The notes under the pieces are model-generated. The model ran no database searches. It had not been told where the DNA came from and was given only the letters and a program-made list of their open reading frames with translations. DNA of 41,040 nt. Source: an uncultured Candidatus Berkelbacteria bacterium. Lineage in GTDB: Bacteria > Patescibacteriota > UBA1384 > 2-12-FULL-50-11. Within the stretch, counting starts at the first letter, position 1, and each line of letters starts with the position of its first letter. Positions 7,643 through 16,331 of this stretch are shown here, piece after piece. Both the position numbers and the translations under genes were made by a program. The stretch is taken from positions 1 through 41,040 of the forward strand of contig CAIMEH010000005.1 of the NCBI GenBank assembly GCA_903839975.1, read 5' to 3'.

Positions 7643-8845
7643 TTAATAGTGGCTAACAAATGTTAGGGCGATACCTTTATTATTGGCACGACCGGTTCGG
7701 CCGATACGATGGATATAATCCTGGTACGAATCCGGAGCGTCGTAGTTAATGACGTGGGAGACGTTAGGAATATCCAAGCCGCGAGCAGCGACGTCGGTAG
7801 CAATCATAATAGTTGCGCGGTCCTGTTTGAAATCTTGCAAGGCGCGCTGACGTTGTGGCTGACTCTTGTTACCGTGAATGGAGACGGTTTTGAAACCGCG
7901 TTCCAAAAGGGCGTCGTTTAATTTTTCTACACCATGTTTGGTGCGACCAAAAATTAGAACTTTTTTGAAAGCTTCGTCGGCCAACATGTCGTTTAGCGAA
8001 GTGAATTTACTGTAAGCGTCGGTGAATTTAACAACATCTTGATCGACATTCTCAGAAGTGTCGCGGGTTTTAACCGAAACGCTGGCTGGGTCTTTCATAA
8101 ACGAGTTAATTAAGCCACGAACTTCCGGCATAATCGTAGCCGAGAAGAAAAGTGACTGACGGTGAGCTGGCAACATCGAAACTATGGTACGAATGTCGTC
8201 GATAAAGCCCATTTCAACCATACGGTCGGCTTCATCTAATACGAGATTAGAGAAATCGCCGATACGCAAAGTTTTGCGATTTAAGTGATCTTTTAAGCGA
8301 CCCGGTGTGCCGATAACGAACTGTGGGCGACGCTGAAGCATGCGCAACTGGTTACCGAAGCCGGCGCCACCAATAATAGTAGCGGTATTTATGCCAAGGC
8401 CAGCCGAGAAAAGACGAATTTCGTCGTCGATCTGAACAGCTAGCTCACGAGTTGGCACAATAATAAGAGCCTTCTGGTTGCGGTCGCGAACCATCTTGTG
8501 AAGTAATGGTAGAACGAAGGCGGCGGTTTTACCCGAACCAGTGTCGGCTGAGCCGATAACGTCGCGTCCAGCCATCGCTAATGGAATAGCCTGATCCTGA
8601 ACGGTAGTTGGTGTTTCGTAGCCACGGCGAAGAACTCGGTCAACAATTTGCTGATCAAGGCCAAAATCCGTGAATTTGTGTTTAATAATTACCTCTTCGT
8701 GGGCAATCTGATCCTTGGCTCTATTTACATAGAGATTAGGGTTGACGGAGCTTGTTTTCTTTCCGCCGAAGTTTCCTCGTGAACGTCCGCCTGAGCGTGA
8801 CCCATGCGAAAAACGAGATTGTCGAGTTTTAATATTATTATACAT
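7643..8845 (-). CDS. DEAD-box ATP-dependent RNA helicase
   Basis: GSADTGSGKTAAF, PTRELAVQ, VLDEADRM, SAT, HRIGRTGR; basic Arg/Gly-rich N-terminus. Confidence 0.95.
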   Translation of the reverse strand: MYNNIKTRQSRFSHGSRSGGRSRGNFGGKKTSSVNPNLYVNRAKDQIAHEEVIIKHKFTDFGLDQQIVDRVLRRGYETPTTVQDQAIPLAMAGRDVIGSADTGSGKTAAFVLPLLHKMVRDRNQKALIIVPTRELAVQIDDEIRLFSAGLGINTATIIGGAGFGNQLRMLQRRPQFVIGTPGRLKDHLNRKTLRIGDFSNLVLDEADRMVEMGFIDDIRTIVSMLPAHRQSLFFSATIMPEVRGLINSFMKDPASVSVKTRDTSENVDQDVVKFTDAYSKFTSLNDMLADEAFKKVLIFGRTKHGVEKLNDALLERGFKTVSIHGNKSQPQRQRALQDFKQDRATIMIATDVAARGLDIPNVSHVINYDAPDSYQDYIHRIGRTGRANNKGIALTFVSHY

Positions 8846-8920
8846 ACCAATTACAGCCTTTCTACTGTTTAGAAGTCAGTCTTTAGGTGACTCTGGCTTC
8901 CAGACAGTAGCGCCGTTTGG

Positions 8921-9080
8921 GAGCTAATTTAGAATCTTGTCTTGAAGCGAGAGCGAGACAGTTTTGAGCGAAAAGCGCCGAATTACGAGGAAAGATAGTA
9001 TACCTACCTTGACGAGTAATTCGCGTTTTACAGCCAAAACTGGCCGATTGCAGCTATCTGACAAGATTTTAAATTAGCTC
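8921..9080. ncRNA. Candidate structured RNA, long imperfect hairpin (6S-like layout or helicase 5' UTR element)
   Basis: gagctaatttagaatcttgtc (8921-8941) pairs with gacaagattttaaattagctc (9060-9080); nested cagttttg (8959-8966)/caaaactg (9035-9042) and cgccgaattac/gtaattcgcg. Confidence 0.5.
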
Positions 9081-9257
9081 TAGGCCTAAATCCGAAAGCA
9101 ATTTCGCTGAAGCTTTTGCCTCAGAGAGAAGATTCCGTTATATATGGATCTCCATTGCCTTAGTGCATTCCGATGTGGAGATGACGTAAAGTAGAACCAT
9201 TATGACATGTATATGTGAAAAAGTCCAGTAATTAAGCTGTGGAATCCTAGAATCGGG

Positions 9258-9285
9258 TTGACAGGGTTTTTAATTGTAGTACACT
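9258..9285 (+). promoter_or_regulatory. Sigma70-type promoter
   Basis: ttgaca-16 nt-tacact. Confidence 0.65.
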
Positions 9286-9313
9286 TATTCTCGTCTAAAT
9301 TGTTAGGAGGTTC

Positions 9314-10369
9314 ATTTTACATCGCCACACAAAACGGAGTGCCAATTGGATCCGTGTAGGGAAAGTCAGGGAATCCCTTAGACCACAGACAGAAAAATTA
9401 AACAAACAGGTTCGCGACTTTACTAGCAATGTGCTCGGCTTTTTAGAGTTGGGTATCAACAGAATCTGGAAATATATTCGAAAATTTATTCGCAAACCGT
9501 CGACACGGCGCGCTTTAAAGTTTGTTAAAAGATACTCAGCCCAGCTGAGCTTTGCCATTTTAGTAACCATGTTCTTAACGGTTACTGTTGGTGAAGGTCA
9601 GGCATATGACGTTCAAACTCCGAAATTAGCTGCTCAGCTAAGTACTAACTCTAATGGTTTCTTCGGTAAACCACAGGTTCTTGGTGACCAGACCGTCTCT
9701 ACTGGTGAAGTTCAGCAGCAGGTGGCTATCGTTTACCAGGTTACTCAGGGCGACAGTATTACTTCCATCGCCGATCGTTACAGCTTAAGCGTTGGTACGA
9801 TTCTTGACGCCAATAGTATTAGCGCAACTAACGCCAAAAATATTAAACCTGGCCAAACCCTGCTTATTCCAGCCGTGGATACTAACACATCATTGGCTTG
9901 GCTAAGCGCTATTAACACTCAGCAACAGCAAGAACAGGCCGCTGCCGCAGCTGCCGCTGCCAAAGCGTCTGCCACTGCCAAGAAATCAAATGCAAAAATA
10001 TCTTCAACTCCTGCAGGAACAGTTATTAACGGCGTAATTTATATTGGCACCCAATGGGGCGCATATAACGGTGGCGTTCCTGGCCAATGCACTTGGTATG
10101 TTAATAGTGTTCGACACTTCCCAGGACCGATGGGTAACGGTGGCCAGTATCTTTCAAGCGCCCGTGCTTACGGCTACGCCACTGGCTCAGTGCCACGTGT
10201 TGGTGCTGTTATCGTGACCGCCGAATCTTGGTACGGCCACGTTGGTATTGTTGTCGGTGTTAGCGGAAGCAACGTCACCATAAAAGAAATGAACTACCTC
10301 GGCGCTGGCAAAATTGATGAAAGAAGCATTGACGCCAACTCCGGTTATATCAAGGGTTATATCTACTAA
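9314..10369 (+). CDS. LysM and CHAP domain cell-wall hydrolase (start uncertain)
   Basis: LysM YQVTQGDSITSIADRYSLSVGTILDANSI..IKPGQTLLIP; CHAP GQCTWYVNSVR..GHVGIVVGV; frame open from SD aggagg (9305-9310); predicted ORF start 9431 is GTG without an SD. Confidence 0.8.
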   Translation: MLHRHTKRSANWIRVGKVRESLRPQTEKLNKQVRDFTSNVLGFLELGINRIWKYIRKFIRKPSTRRALKFVKRYSAQLSFAILVTMFLTVTVGEGQAYDVQTPKLAAQLSTNSNGFFGKPQVLGDQTVSTGEVQQQVAIVYQVTQGDSITSIADRYSLSVGTILDANSISATNAKNIKPGQTLLIPAVDTNTSLAWLSAINTQQQQEQAAAAAAAAKASATAKKSNAKISSTPAGTVINGVIYIGTQWGAYNGGVPGQCTWYVNSVRHFPGPMGNGGQYLSSARAYGYATGSVPRVGAVIVTAESWYGHVGIVVGVSGSNVTIKEMNYLGAGKIDERSIDANSGYIKGYIY

Positions 10370-10390
10370 ATAAGTAGTAAAATTAGGCTA

Positions 10391-11155
10391 ATGGCCTATC
10401 TGCGCCGGAAAAACAAATATAAAAAAATATGGGTTGCAGTGATTGCGGCCGTATTTTTATTTGGAATTTTAGGGGCATATTATTTCGCAAATAATCACAA
10501 GGTTGAGTCACCAACAACGACAACAAGCGAAACTCCTGCTGAGCAATCAACTGCGCCCACAGCCACAACAACCCAACCTCCGGTTGCAACTGCTCCAACC
10601 CACATTCTCTTGACAGTGCCATTCACTAGCCAGGCACCGTTCAAAGTCTGGGACTCTTTGCATGAAGATGCTTGCGAAGAGGCAAGCATAATTATGGTAA
10701 ATCATTTTCTTAATGGCACTACGATATCAACGCCAACCCAAGCCGACAAAGAGATAAAAGATATGATTTCCTGGGAGACCGGACAAGGATACGGCGGCAG
10801 CATAACCTTAAGTGATTTGAGTACGGTTGCTAAAAAATATTTAAAAATAAATAACGGCCAAGTAATTAAAATTAATTCGTACCAACCGATCAAAGACGAG
10901 TTAGCAGCCGGACATCCGGTAATTCTGGGCATGGCAGGTAAAATATTGCCAAATCCTAATTATTCAAATGGCGGACCAAACTATCATATGCTTGTGGCTA
11001 TCGGCTACGATTCTACAGGTTTTATTACTAACGACCCAGGCACGAGGCTGGGCCAGAATTTTCATTATAATTACGCTGATTTTTACAACGCTATTCACGA
11101 CTGGGATCCAAATAATATCTTAAACGGGCAAAAGGCGTATCTAGTATTTAAATAA
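10391..11155 (+). CDS. Secreted/anchored C39-like peptidase domain protein
   Basis: N-terminal TM; VPFTSQAPFKVWDSLHEDACEEASIIMVNHFL...NYHMLVAIGYDSTGFITNDPG. Confidence 0.8.
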   Translation: MAYLRRKNKYKKIWVAVIAAVFLFGILGAYYFANNHKVESPTTTTSETPAEQSTAPTATTTQPPVATAPTHILLTVPFTSQAPFKVWDSLHEDACEEASIIMVNHFLNGTTISTPTQADKEIKDMISWETGQGYGGSITLSDLSTVAKKYLKINNGQVIKINSYQPIKDELAAGHPVILGMAGKILPNPNYSNGGPNYHMLVAIGYDSTGFITNDPGTRLGQNFHYNYADFYNAIHDWDPNNILNGQKAYLVFK

Positions 11156-11209
11156 GGCCGAAAACCAGTGAAAAACAGGACAGTTTAAGGTATAATTTAT
11201 TTGTATCTT

Positions 11210-11283
11210 GCCCCGGTAGCTCAGTGGATTAGAGCGAGACGTTTCTACCGTCAAGGTCGGGGGTTCGATTCCCTCCCGGGGCA
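11210..11283 (+). tRNA. tRNA-Arg (anticodon TCT)
   Basis: Cloverleaf: gccccgg/ccggggc acceptor, gctc/gagc D stem, loop tttctac, T arm ggggg-ttcgatt-ccctc; -10 tataat at 11191; CCA not encoded. Confidence 0.92.
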
Positions 11284-11292
11284 CAAATAGTT

Positions 11293-11316
11293 ATCCCACA
11301 CTCGTGGGGATTTTTT
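11293..11316 (+). terminator. Intrinsic terminator after tRNA-Arg
   Basis: tcccac-actc-gtggga followed by tttttt. Confidence 0.7.
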
Positions 11317-11339
11317 GTATTATTTGCTACACTGCATTC

Positions 11340-11906
11340 ATGACACGTGAACAAGCCTACAAACTACTAACCGACCACGTTAAGGGGCAGAATCTAATTC
11401 GACACTGTTTGGCAGTGGAGGCAGTTATGAAGGCCTTAGCAAAGAATTTCAACGAAGATGAGGACAAGTGGGGCAACGCTGGGCTACTACATGACGCTGA
11501 TTGGGAAACTACCACTGAGACACCAGAACGTCACACTCTAGAGCTCATGGACTGGTTAGAAGATTTCGATCTTGAAGACGACGACGCCCTAAAACAAGCG
11601 ATTCTAGCCCATAATCACTTCCATAACGGCCACGAGCCACCAAAAACCAACTTCGAATGGTCACTATTTTGTTGCGACGAGCTTACAGGGCTAATAGTTG
11701 CCTGTGCTTTGGTTCAGCCAGACAAAAAGTTGGAATCCGTAACAAAAGAGTCAGTTTTACGTAAATTTCCAGAAAAAAGCTTTGCTGGTGGAGTCGATCG
11801 CGAACAGATTCAGCTCTGTGAAGAGCACATTGGAATTGAGCTACCGGAGTTCATTGCCATAGCCTTGGAGGCAATGCAAGCCATCTCAGATCAGTTGGGA
11901 CTGTAG
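11340..11906 (+). CDS. HD-domain hydrolase
   Basis: HCLAVEAVM..LLHDADWE..AILAHNHFH pattern of HD-domain proteins. Confidence 0.85.
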   Translation: MTREQAYKLLTDHVKGQNLIRHCLAVEAVMKALAKNFNEDEDKWGNAGLLHDADWETTTETPERHTLELMDWLEDFDLEDDDALKQAILAHNHFHNGHEPPKTNFEWSLFCCDELTGLIVACALVQPDKKLESVTKESVLRKFPEKSFAGGVDREQIQLCEEHIGIELPEFIAIALEAMQAISDQLGL

Positions 11907-12019
11907 TTTTTCACCATTTCACAATATAACCCGCGGTTTTCTTATTATTAATGGCTTATTAGCCCATGATTTTCGAACTCTTAAAGAGTACAAAGGAGAA
12001 GGAAAGAAGGTGATGAAAA

Positions 12020-12388
12020 ATGGATTCAGACAGAGTGGCGACAACTAGATGGATAAGCGGGGTTAACCTATTGCTGGGCGTGTGGCTAGTAGTTGCACCG
12101 TTTGTTATGGGATTAACTTCAACATCTTCGTACTGGAATGAAATTGTTGTCGGTGTAATTATTTTAGCCTTGGCGCTTTACCGAATGTCGGCAGTGTCGG
12201 CAACATGGACGGGTTGGGTAACGCTAGTTGCTGGCTTGTGGTTAATTGCCTCACCGTATATGTTCAGTCCGGGTGAATCGGCAGCATATACCAACGCCGT
12301 AATCGCTGGTATTGTCGCCGTTGTTCTTGGTCTTGGGGCTGCAGCAGTTCCGGCAACCTCAGATGTAACTGCCCAACACCCAATGTAG
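12020..12388 (+). CDS. SPW-repeat membrane protein
   Basis: Two WLxxxPFxx/WLIASPYMF repeats within TM helices. Confidence 0.75.
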   Translation: MDSDRVATTRWISGVNLLLGVWLVVAPFVMGLTSTSSYWNEIVVGVIILALALYRMSAVSATWTGWVTLVAGLWLIASPYMFSPGESAAYTNAVIAGIVAVVLGLGAAAVPATSDVTAQHPM

Positions 12389-12408
12389 GAAAATTTTTAG
12401 CTAGCTTA

Positions 12409-12439
12409 GTAAAAACGCCTCGTGAAGAGGCGTTTTTAC
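12409..12439. terminator. Bidirectional intrinsic terminator
   Basis: gtaaaaacgcctc-gtgaa-gaggcgtttttac, 13 bp perfect stem with A/T tracts. Confidence 0.88.
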
Positions 12440-12440
12440 T

Positions 12441-12992
12441 TGGTGGACCTGACCGGAGTCGAACCGGTGTCCGGAAACTCACGGACCAAATCATCTACAA
12501 GCTTAGAGTGTTTATTTTCTTAGCGTAAGAAACTTGAAACAGACAAAATATTTCTTACGAGCAACAATTAATTTCGAATTAACGACTTGTTGGCGTTAAA
12601 ACTAATCCTTCTAATGTGACGCCCGGCTGCTCCAGAAGGAGTCAAGCAACAAGACGGCTATTCGGTTTTTAGGCGAAAGCTGGGGCAAAGACAGGAGCAG
12701 CAAACAAGTTTGCTACTGAGGCTTTAGCCTTAGAAAATGCGTTTGCATTTAATTTTTTGTACTCTCTGAACCCACCTCGCCAATATTGCCGATAGTTGCG
12801 TTGAAACTATTTTGGCTGCGAAGCAAAAATAACTCGTCACCTTAGTTCGACTAGGGCTCCTCGTTCTTTTTCCTTCTCGCTCAAAATCCTATTCAACTCA
12901 CTTCAAGAAATATTGGTGAGATGGGTTCTGGCAGATACTTTCCTACTTGCAGATTTGGTTGTAAATGTTCCCGTCGAAGCCATTACAGGCCC
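12441..12992 (-). ncRNA. ssrA: Transfer-messenger RNA (tmRNA)
   Basis: 5' GGGCCTGTAATGGCTTCGACGGGAAC, 3' CCGGTTCGACTCCGGTCAGGTCCACCA; tag ORF 12669-12746 = ANAFSKAKASVANLFAAPVFAPAFA*. Confidence 0.95.
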
Positions 12993-13001
12993 ATGTGGCT
13001 A

Positions 13002-13030
13002 TTTATAGCATATCACACCTGAAAAGTCAA
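13002..13030 (-). promoter_or_regulatory. tmRNA promoter
   Basis: Minus strand TTGACT-17 nt-TATAAA just upstream of the tmRNA 5' end. Confidence 0.7.
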
Positions 13031-13042
13031 TCGTAAAAGGTA

Positions 13043-13069
13043 AGAAAAAGCGGCGCTGTGGCACCGCTT
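13043..13069 (-). terminator. Intrinsic terminator of the pyrophosphohydrolase-like gene
   Basis: Minus strand AGCGG-tgccacagcg-CCGCT followed by TTTTTC. Confidence 0.6.
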
Positions 13070-13090
13070 GAAACACGTTCAGGAATCGAC

Positions 13091-13420
13091 CTAGTAAGTT
13101 TCGACAATCTTGCCCTTACTAAAGCAACCTCTTGACGTACGCTTAGCAAGCCTTGAAGCTTCAACTTTTTCCATATCAATACCATCGAACTCCAAAATAG
13201 CATCGACTGTATCGAGAAGATCTCCAATCTCCTCAATTGTTTTGGCCCGACTATTCATTGCCTCAACAACCTCCCCTGCCTCCTCCAGGGGTTTTCGAAA
13301 TAAATAACCCCTCAGTTCTTCGCCAGAGGCTTCGTGTTCCATGAAGCGAACACCCTTAGCCCTCATAACAGTTGGGTCATTATCACGTACTAACTTAGGA
13401 ACACCCTTTTCCATTGGCAT
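13091..13420 (-). CDS. PRA-PH/MazG-like nucleotide pyrophosphohydrolase
   Basis: PKLVRDNDPTVMRAKG..FRKPLEEAGEVVEA..EEIGDLLDTVDAILE. Confidence 0.8.
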   Translation of the reverse strand: MPMEKGVPKLVRDNDPTVMRAKGVRFMEHEASGEELRGYLFRKPLEEAGEVVEAMNSRAKTIEEIGDLLDTVDAILEFDGIDMEKVEASRLAKRTSRGCFSKGKIVETY

Positions 13421-13471
13421 GTTAACTTCATATAGCCGCCAACTATAGATGTCAAATTACCATTGAAAAAT

Positions 13472-13489
13472 TGTAAAGTTTGCTTTACA
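13472..13489. promoter_or_regulatory. Palindromic operator between -35 and -10
   Basis: tgtaaag-tttg-ctttaca, perfect 7 bp arms; ttgaaa (13463) and tacatt (13486) as -35/-10 with a 17 bp spacer. Confidence 0.7.
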
Positions 13490-13501
13490 TTATTGTTAAT
13501 A

Positions 13502-14197
13502 ATGACCGAGATAAAGCTGTTGCTTCGTCAGTTGCGCAACGAAAGAGACTTAAGCCAAGAAGAGCTGGCTAGAGCTTTGAATTTATCGCGCCAGTCTATT
13601 ATCTCACTTGAGCGTGGCGAATATCTGCCAAGCTCCCCCGTTCTACTGGCCTTACTGGAATACTTCAACTGTCCAATCGAGCGATTGGTGGACGGTATCA
13701 ATATTACTTACCACGAAATTAACAACATAGAGGAAGGAGGTGAGCAAAACATGCAATTAGTTCCATGGAGTCCTTTTGAAGCCATCGACAAGATGCACGA
13801 CGAGATGAATACGATGTTCGAGCGTAACTTTACCCGCGGAGATTGGTCGCACGCCTTGGGCACAGTGGCCGGAGCCATGAATATTCACGAGAACGAAACT
13901 GAATACGAGATTGAGATTCAAGCACCTGGCTACAAAGAAGATGAGCTTAACCTGGAGATGACCGAAGATACCTTAACTATCTCTGGCGTTAAAAAAGAGG
14001 AAGAGAAAAAAGAGGGCAAAAACTTGGTTCGCCGCGAATGGCAGCACAGCGAGTTCTCTCGCTCGGTGCGTTTTGCGACACCGATCAAAGAAGATAAGGT
14101 TGAGGCTAAACTTGAGAACGGTACTTTAACGATTACCGCGCCAAAAGTTGAGCCGGTTAAACCAAAAATAAAGAAAATTGAAGTGAAGAAAAAGTAA
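13502..14197 (+). CDS. XRE-family HTH domain fused to Hsp20/alpha-crystallin small heat shock protein
   Basis: LLRQLRNERDLSQEELARALNLSRQSIISLERGEYLPSSPVLLALLEYFNCPIERL (HTH), in frame to an Hsp20 domain (EYEIEIQAPGYKEDELNLEMTEDTLTISG..FSRSVRFATPI..AKLENGTLTITAPK); internal SD aaggaggtgag and ATG at 13751. Confidence 0.9.
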   Translation: MTEIKLLLRQLRNERDLSQEELARALNLSRQSIISLERGEYLPSSPVLLALLEYFNCPIERLVDGINITYHEINNIEEGGEQNMQLVPWSPFEAIDKMHDEMNTMFERNFTRGDWSHALGTVAGAMNIHENETEYEIEIQAPGYKEDELNLEMTEDTLTISGVKKEEEKKEGKNLVRREWQHSEFSRSVRFATPIKEDKVEAKLENGTLTITAPKVEPVKPKIKKIEVKKK

Positions 14198-14219
14198 AAA
14201 GGGCCTCTCGGCCCTTTTT
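14196..14219. terminator. Bidirectional intrinsic terminator
   Basis: aaaaagggcc-tctc-ggcccttttt. Confidence 0.85.
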
Positions 14220-14221
14220 CT

Positions 14222-14824
14222 TTACTTGATAGTAATTGTATTTATAACGTCGCCGACTGCGATCTTATGAACGACATCGAGGCCAGAGGTAACTTTACCG
14301 AAAATCGTATAGCTATGTGGTAGTTGTGTGTCGGCGAGCATAATAAAGAACTGGCTTCCGTTAGTGTCCGGGCCGGCATTGGCCATGGCTAGAACACCCT
14401 CTTTGTAACCGTTTTTGTAGCTATCGGTAGCCGCATTTAGCTCATCAGCAAACTTGGCGCCATAAATAGATGTGCCACCAGTACCGTTGCCGTTTGGATC
14501 GCCACCTTGAATTACAAAGCCCGGCTCAACGCGGTGGAAGGTTAGACAGTCGTAGTAACCATTCTTAGATAGTGTGGCGAAGTTTGTAACAGTCTTTGGA
14601 GCGTCGTTAGGATATAAATCGACGACGATATTGCCCTTGGCGGTCTCGATAGTCGCCGACGTGGCACTGACTTGGGTGAAAGTAGTTGGGTCGTTCTTGG
14701 CGTTTGAGTTGCTAGATACACATGCATTATTATTCATTGTTGTTGGTTTACTCCTTGGTATTAACAAAAAGGCACCAACAATAACTATGGCGCCAATTGC
14801 AATATATAATATATTTTTATTCAT
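14222..14824 (-). CDS. Cyclophilin-type peptidyl-prolyl cis-trans isomerase, membrane anchored
   Basis: [38 protein letters not shown]-terminal TM. Confidence 0.93.
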   Translation of the reverse strand: MNKNILYIAIGAIVIVGAFLLIPRSKPTTMNNNACVSSNSNAKNDPTTFTQVSATSATIETAKGNIVVDLYPNDAPKTVTNFATLSKNGYYDCLTFHRVEPGFVIQGGDPNGNGTGGTSIYGAKFADELNAATDSYKNGYKEGVLAMANAGPDTNGSQFFIMLADTQLPHSYTIFGKVTSGLDVVHKIAVGDVINTITIK

Positions 14825-14827
14825 TCG

Positions 14828-14899
14828 TGGGCGGTGTAGGACTTGAACCTACGACCCTCTCTACGTCAAAGAGATGCTCTACCTCTGAGCTAACCGCCC
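14828..14899 (-). tRNA. tRNA-Val (anticodon GAC)
   Basis: gggcggt/accgccc acceptor, loop ttgacgt, T arm gtagg-ttcaagt-cctac. Confidence 0.92.
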
Positions 14900-15022
14900 A
14901 AGTTTTATTACGTGCTCTCCCGGGGCTCGACTGTTGTAGGTATGCAACAGAGTCTCGCCCGCCGCAACGACTCGAAGCCAAGCAGTTGGCTTCTCGTTAC
15001 CGCCGCGACCCGCTGAGCTATG

Positions 15023-15047
15023 AGCGCAAAATCGTAGATTTTGCGCT
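15023..15047. repeat. Inverted repeat
   Basis: agcgcaaaatc-gta-gattttgcgct, 11 bp perfect arms. Confidence 0.85.
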
Positions 15048-15128
15048 TTGAATCTTTGCATAAAGCAAAAATGCGAGCGCGAAATCTACTTAGTAAGTTT
15101 AGCTAAATTTAGCGTCCTTGACCAGATA

Positions 15129-15998
15129 CTATCCTCCAGTAACAGGAGTTGTAGTTGGGATTGCTGCAGGCGGCGTTGGATGATCAAGTAAATACAGTTG
15201 ATCATTTATCAGTTTGATTACGTCTGTGGTATTTTTCATTCTAACTCTTGGTAGTAATTGAAGATTACTTAAATCAGTTGCAATACCAAGCTCGGTAGTA
15301 ACTACTGCCTTAATTCCAAGTGATTCCGTTATCAGAACCGTACTTGGAGAATACTTGCCAGACGGATATGCAAAAACAGGGTCTCTGCCCTTTTGGCCGC
15401 CACTAATCTCCTTGTAAGCATTATCATAGGTTTGAGTTGCCATATCTTTATGGTCGATCGTGTGACCACCAATTTCCATACCGGCAGCTTTAAGCTGACC
15501 GATCTGCCACGAAGTCATATAAAGAGGTTGATCAACGAAGTTCTTTACAATAAAGAAAGTTCCAGTCATTCCCTCCTGCTGTAAAATCGGAAAGGCATCG
15601 GTAAACTGGTCGTCGTAGCCGTCATCAAAGGTTAGGATTATTGGTTTCGTACCATATTTATGGGCGGCAAAATCTTCCAGACTTATTGTGTGGTAGCCGG
15701 CAGACTTTATTGCCTCTAACTGCTTTTGAAAATTAACTGGCGAAACAGATAAACCGATGCCAATCGGATCGGTTTGATCGGTATAGTCACGAATATAGTG
15801 ATACATAAGAATAGGCACGGCAACAGAGTATTTTGCAACAACTTTATTACTTATTGGTGTTTGAGTAAGAGAATCTGAGACGCTATTTGAAGTGATATTT
15901 TGATTTTTTTGTTGCTGGGCATAGCCAAGCCGATAAAAAACTAACACATTAGCAACTATTAATACTGATACTAGAAACCAGAGAAAGCCTTTTGACAT
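15129..15998 (-). CDS. Polysaccharide deacetylase (NodB-like)
   Basis: VPILMYHYI, ILTFDDGYDDQFTDAFPIL, GGHTIDHKDM. Confidence 0.93.
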   Translation of the reverse strand: MSKGFLWFLVSVLIVANVLVFYRLGYAQQQKNQNITSNSVSDSLTQTPISNKVVAKYSVAVPILMYHYIRDYTDQTDPIGIGLSVSPVNFQKQLEAIKSAGYHTISLEDFAAHKYGTKPIILTFDDGYDDQFTDAFPILQQEGMTGTFFIVKNFVDQPLYMTSWQIGQLKAAGMEIGGHTIDHKDMATQTYDNAYKEISGGQKGRDPVFAYPSGKYSPSTVLITESLGIKAVVTTELGIATDLSNLQLLPRVRMKNTTDVIKLINDQLYLLDHPTPPAAIPTTTPVTGG

Positions 15999-16025
15999 GG
16001 CTTAAGTATACTTGAAGTAGCTGGA

Positions 16026-16331
16026 TTACTTAATCGCGTTCTGTTGCTGCCACTGTTTAAGGTAAGCTTGTGGATCGGCAATCGATCCTATCCCAGGAGT
16101 AAAATTACTTTCGAACGAGTAAGATTTTTGGCCAGCGCTTTTTGCTGTAATCTGGGCCAAGTCACGCTCCACCAAGCTAGATTGGACAACCTTTGGTTGT
16201 TTTTTTGAATTAAAATAGCTAGCAACACCAACAACAAAAACTACAACTCCTATTAGGAAAATAGCTTGAATTATCGCCTCGATTTTATCGGTCTTAGAAC
16301 GAACAACTTGAGTCACAGAGCTTGCCATCAA
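16026..16331 (-). CDS. Hypothetical single-TM protein
   Basis: 101 aa with one TM; overlaps the upstream gene by 38 nt. Confidence 0.6.
   Translation of the reverse strand: MMASSVTQVVRSKTDKIEAIIQAIFLIGVVVFVVGVASYFNSKKQPKVVQSSLVERDLAQITAKSAGQKSYSFESNFTPGIGSIADPQAYLKQWQQQNAIK

Noticed and set aside
12264-12494. 76-aa minus-strand ORF overlapping the tmRNA 3' end
   Set aside because: Overlaps the terminator, the SPW gene and the tRNA-like domain of tmRNA; no protein-like features.
13463-13501. Upstream start of the HTH-Hsp20 ORF at 13463
   Set aside because: This segment contains the promoter and palindromic operator; the ATG at 13502 starting MTEIKLLLRQLRNERDLSQEEL is the natural domain start.
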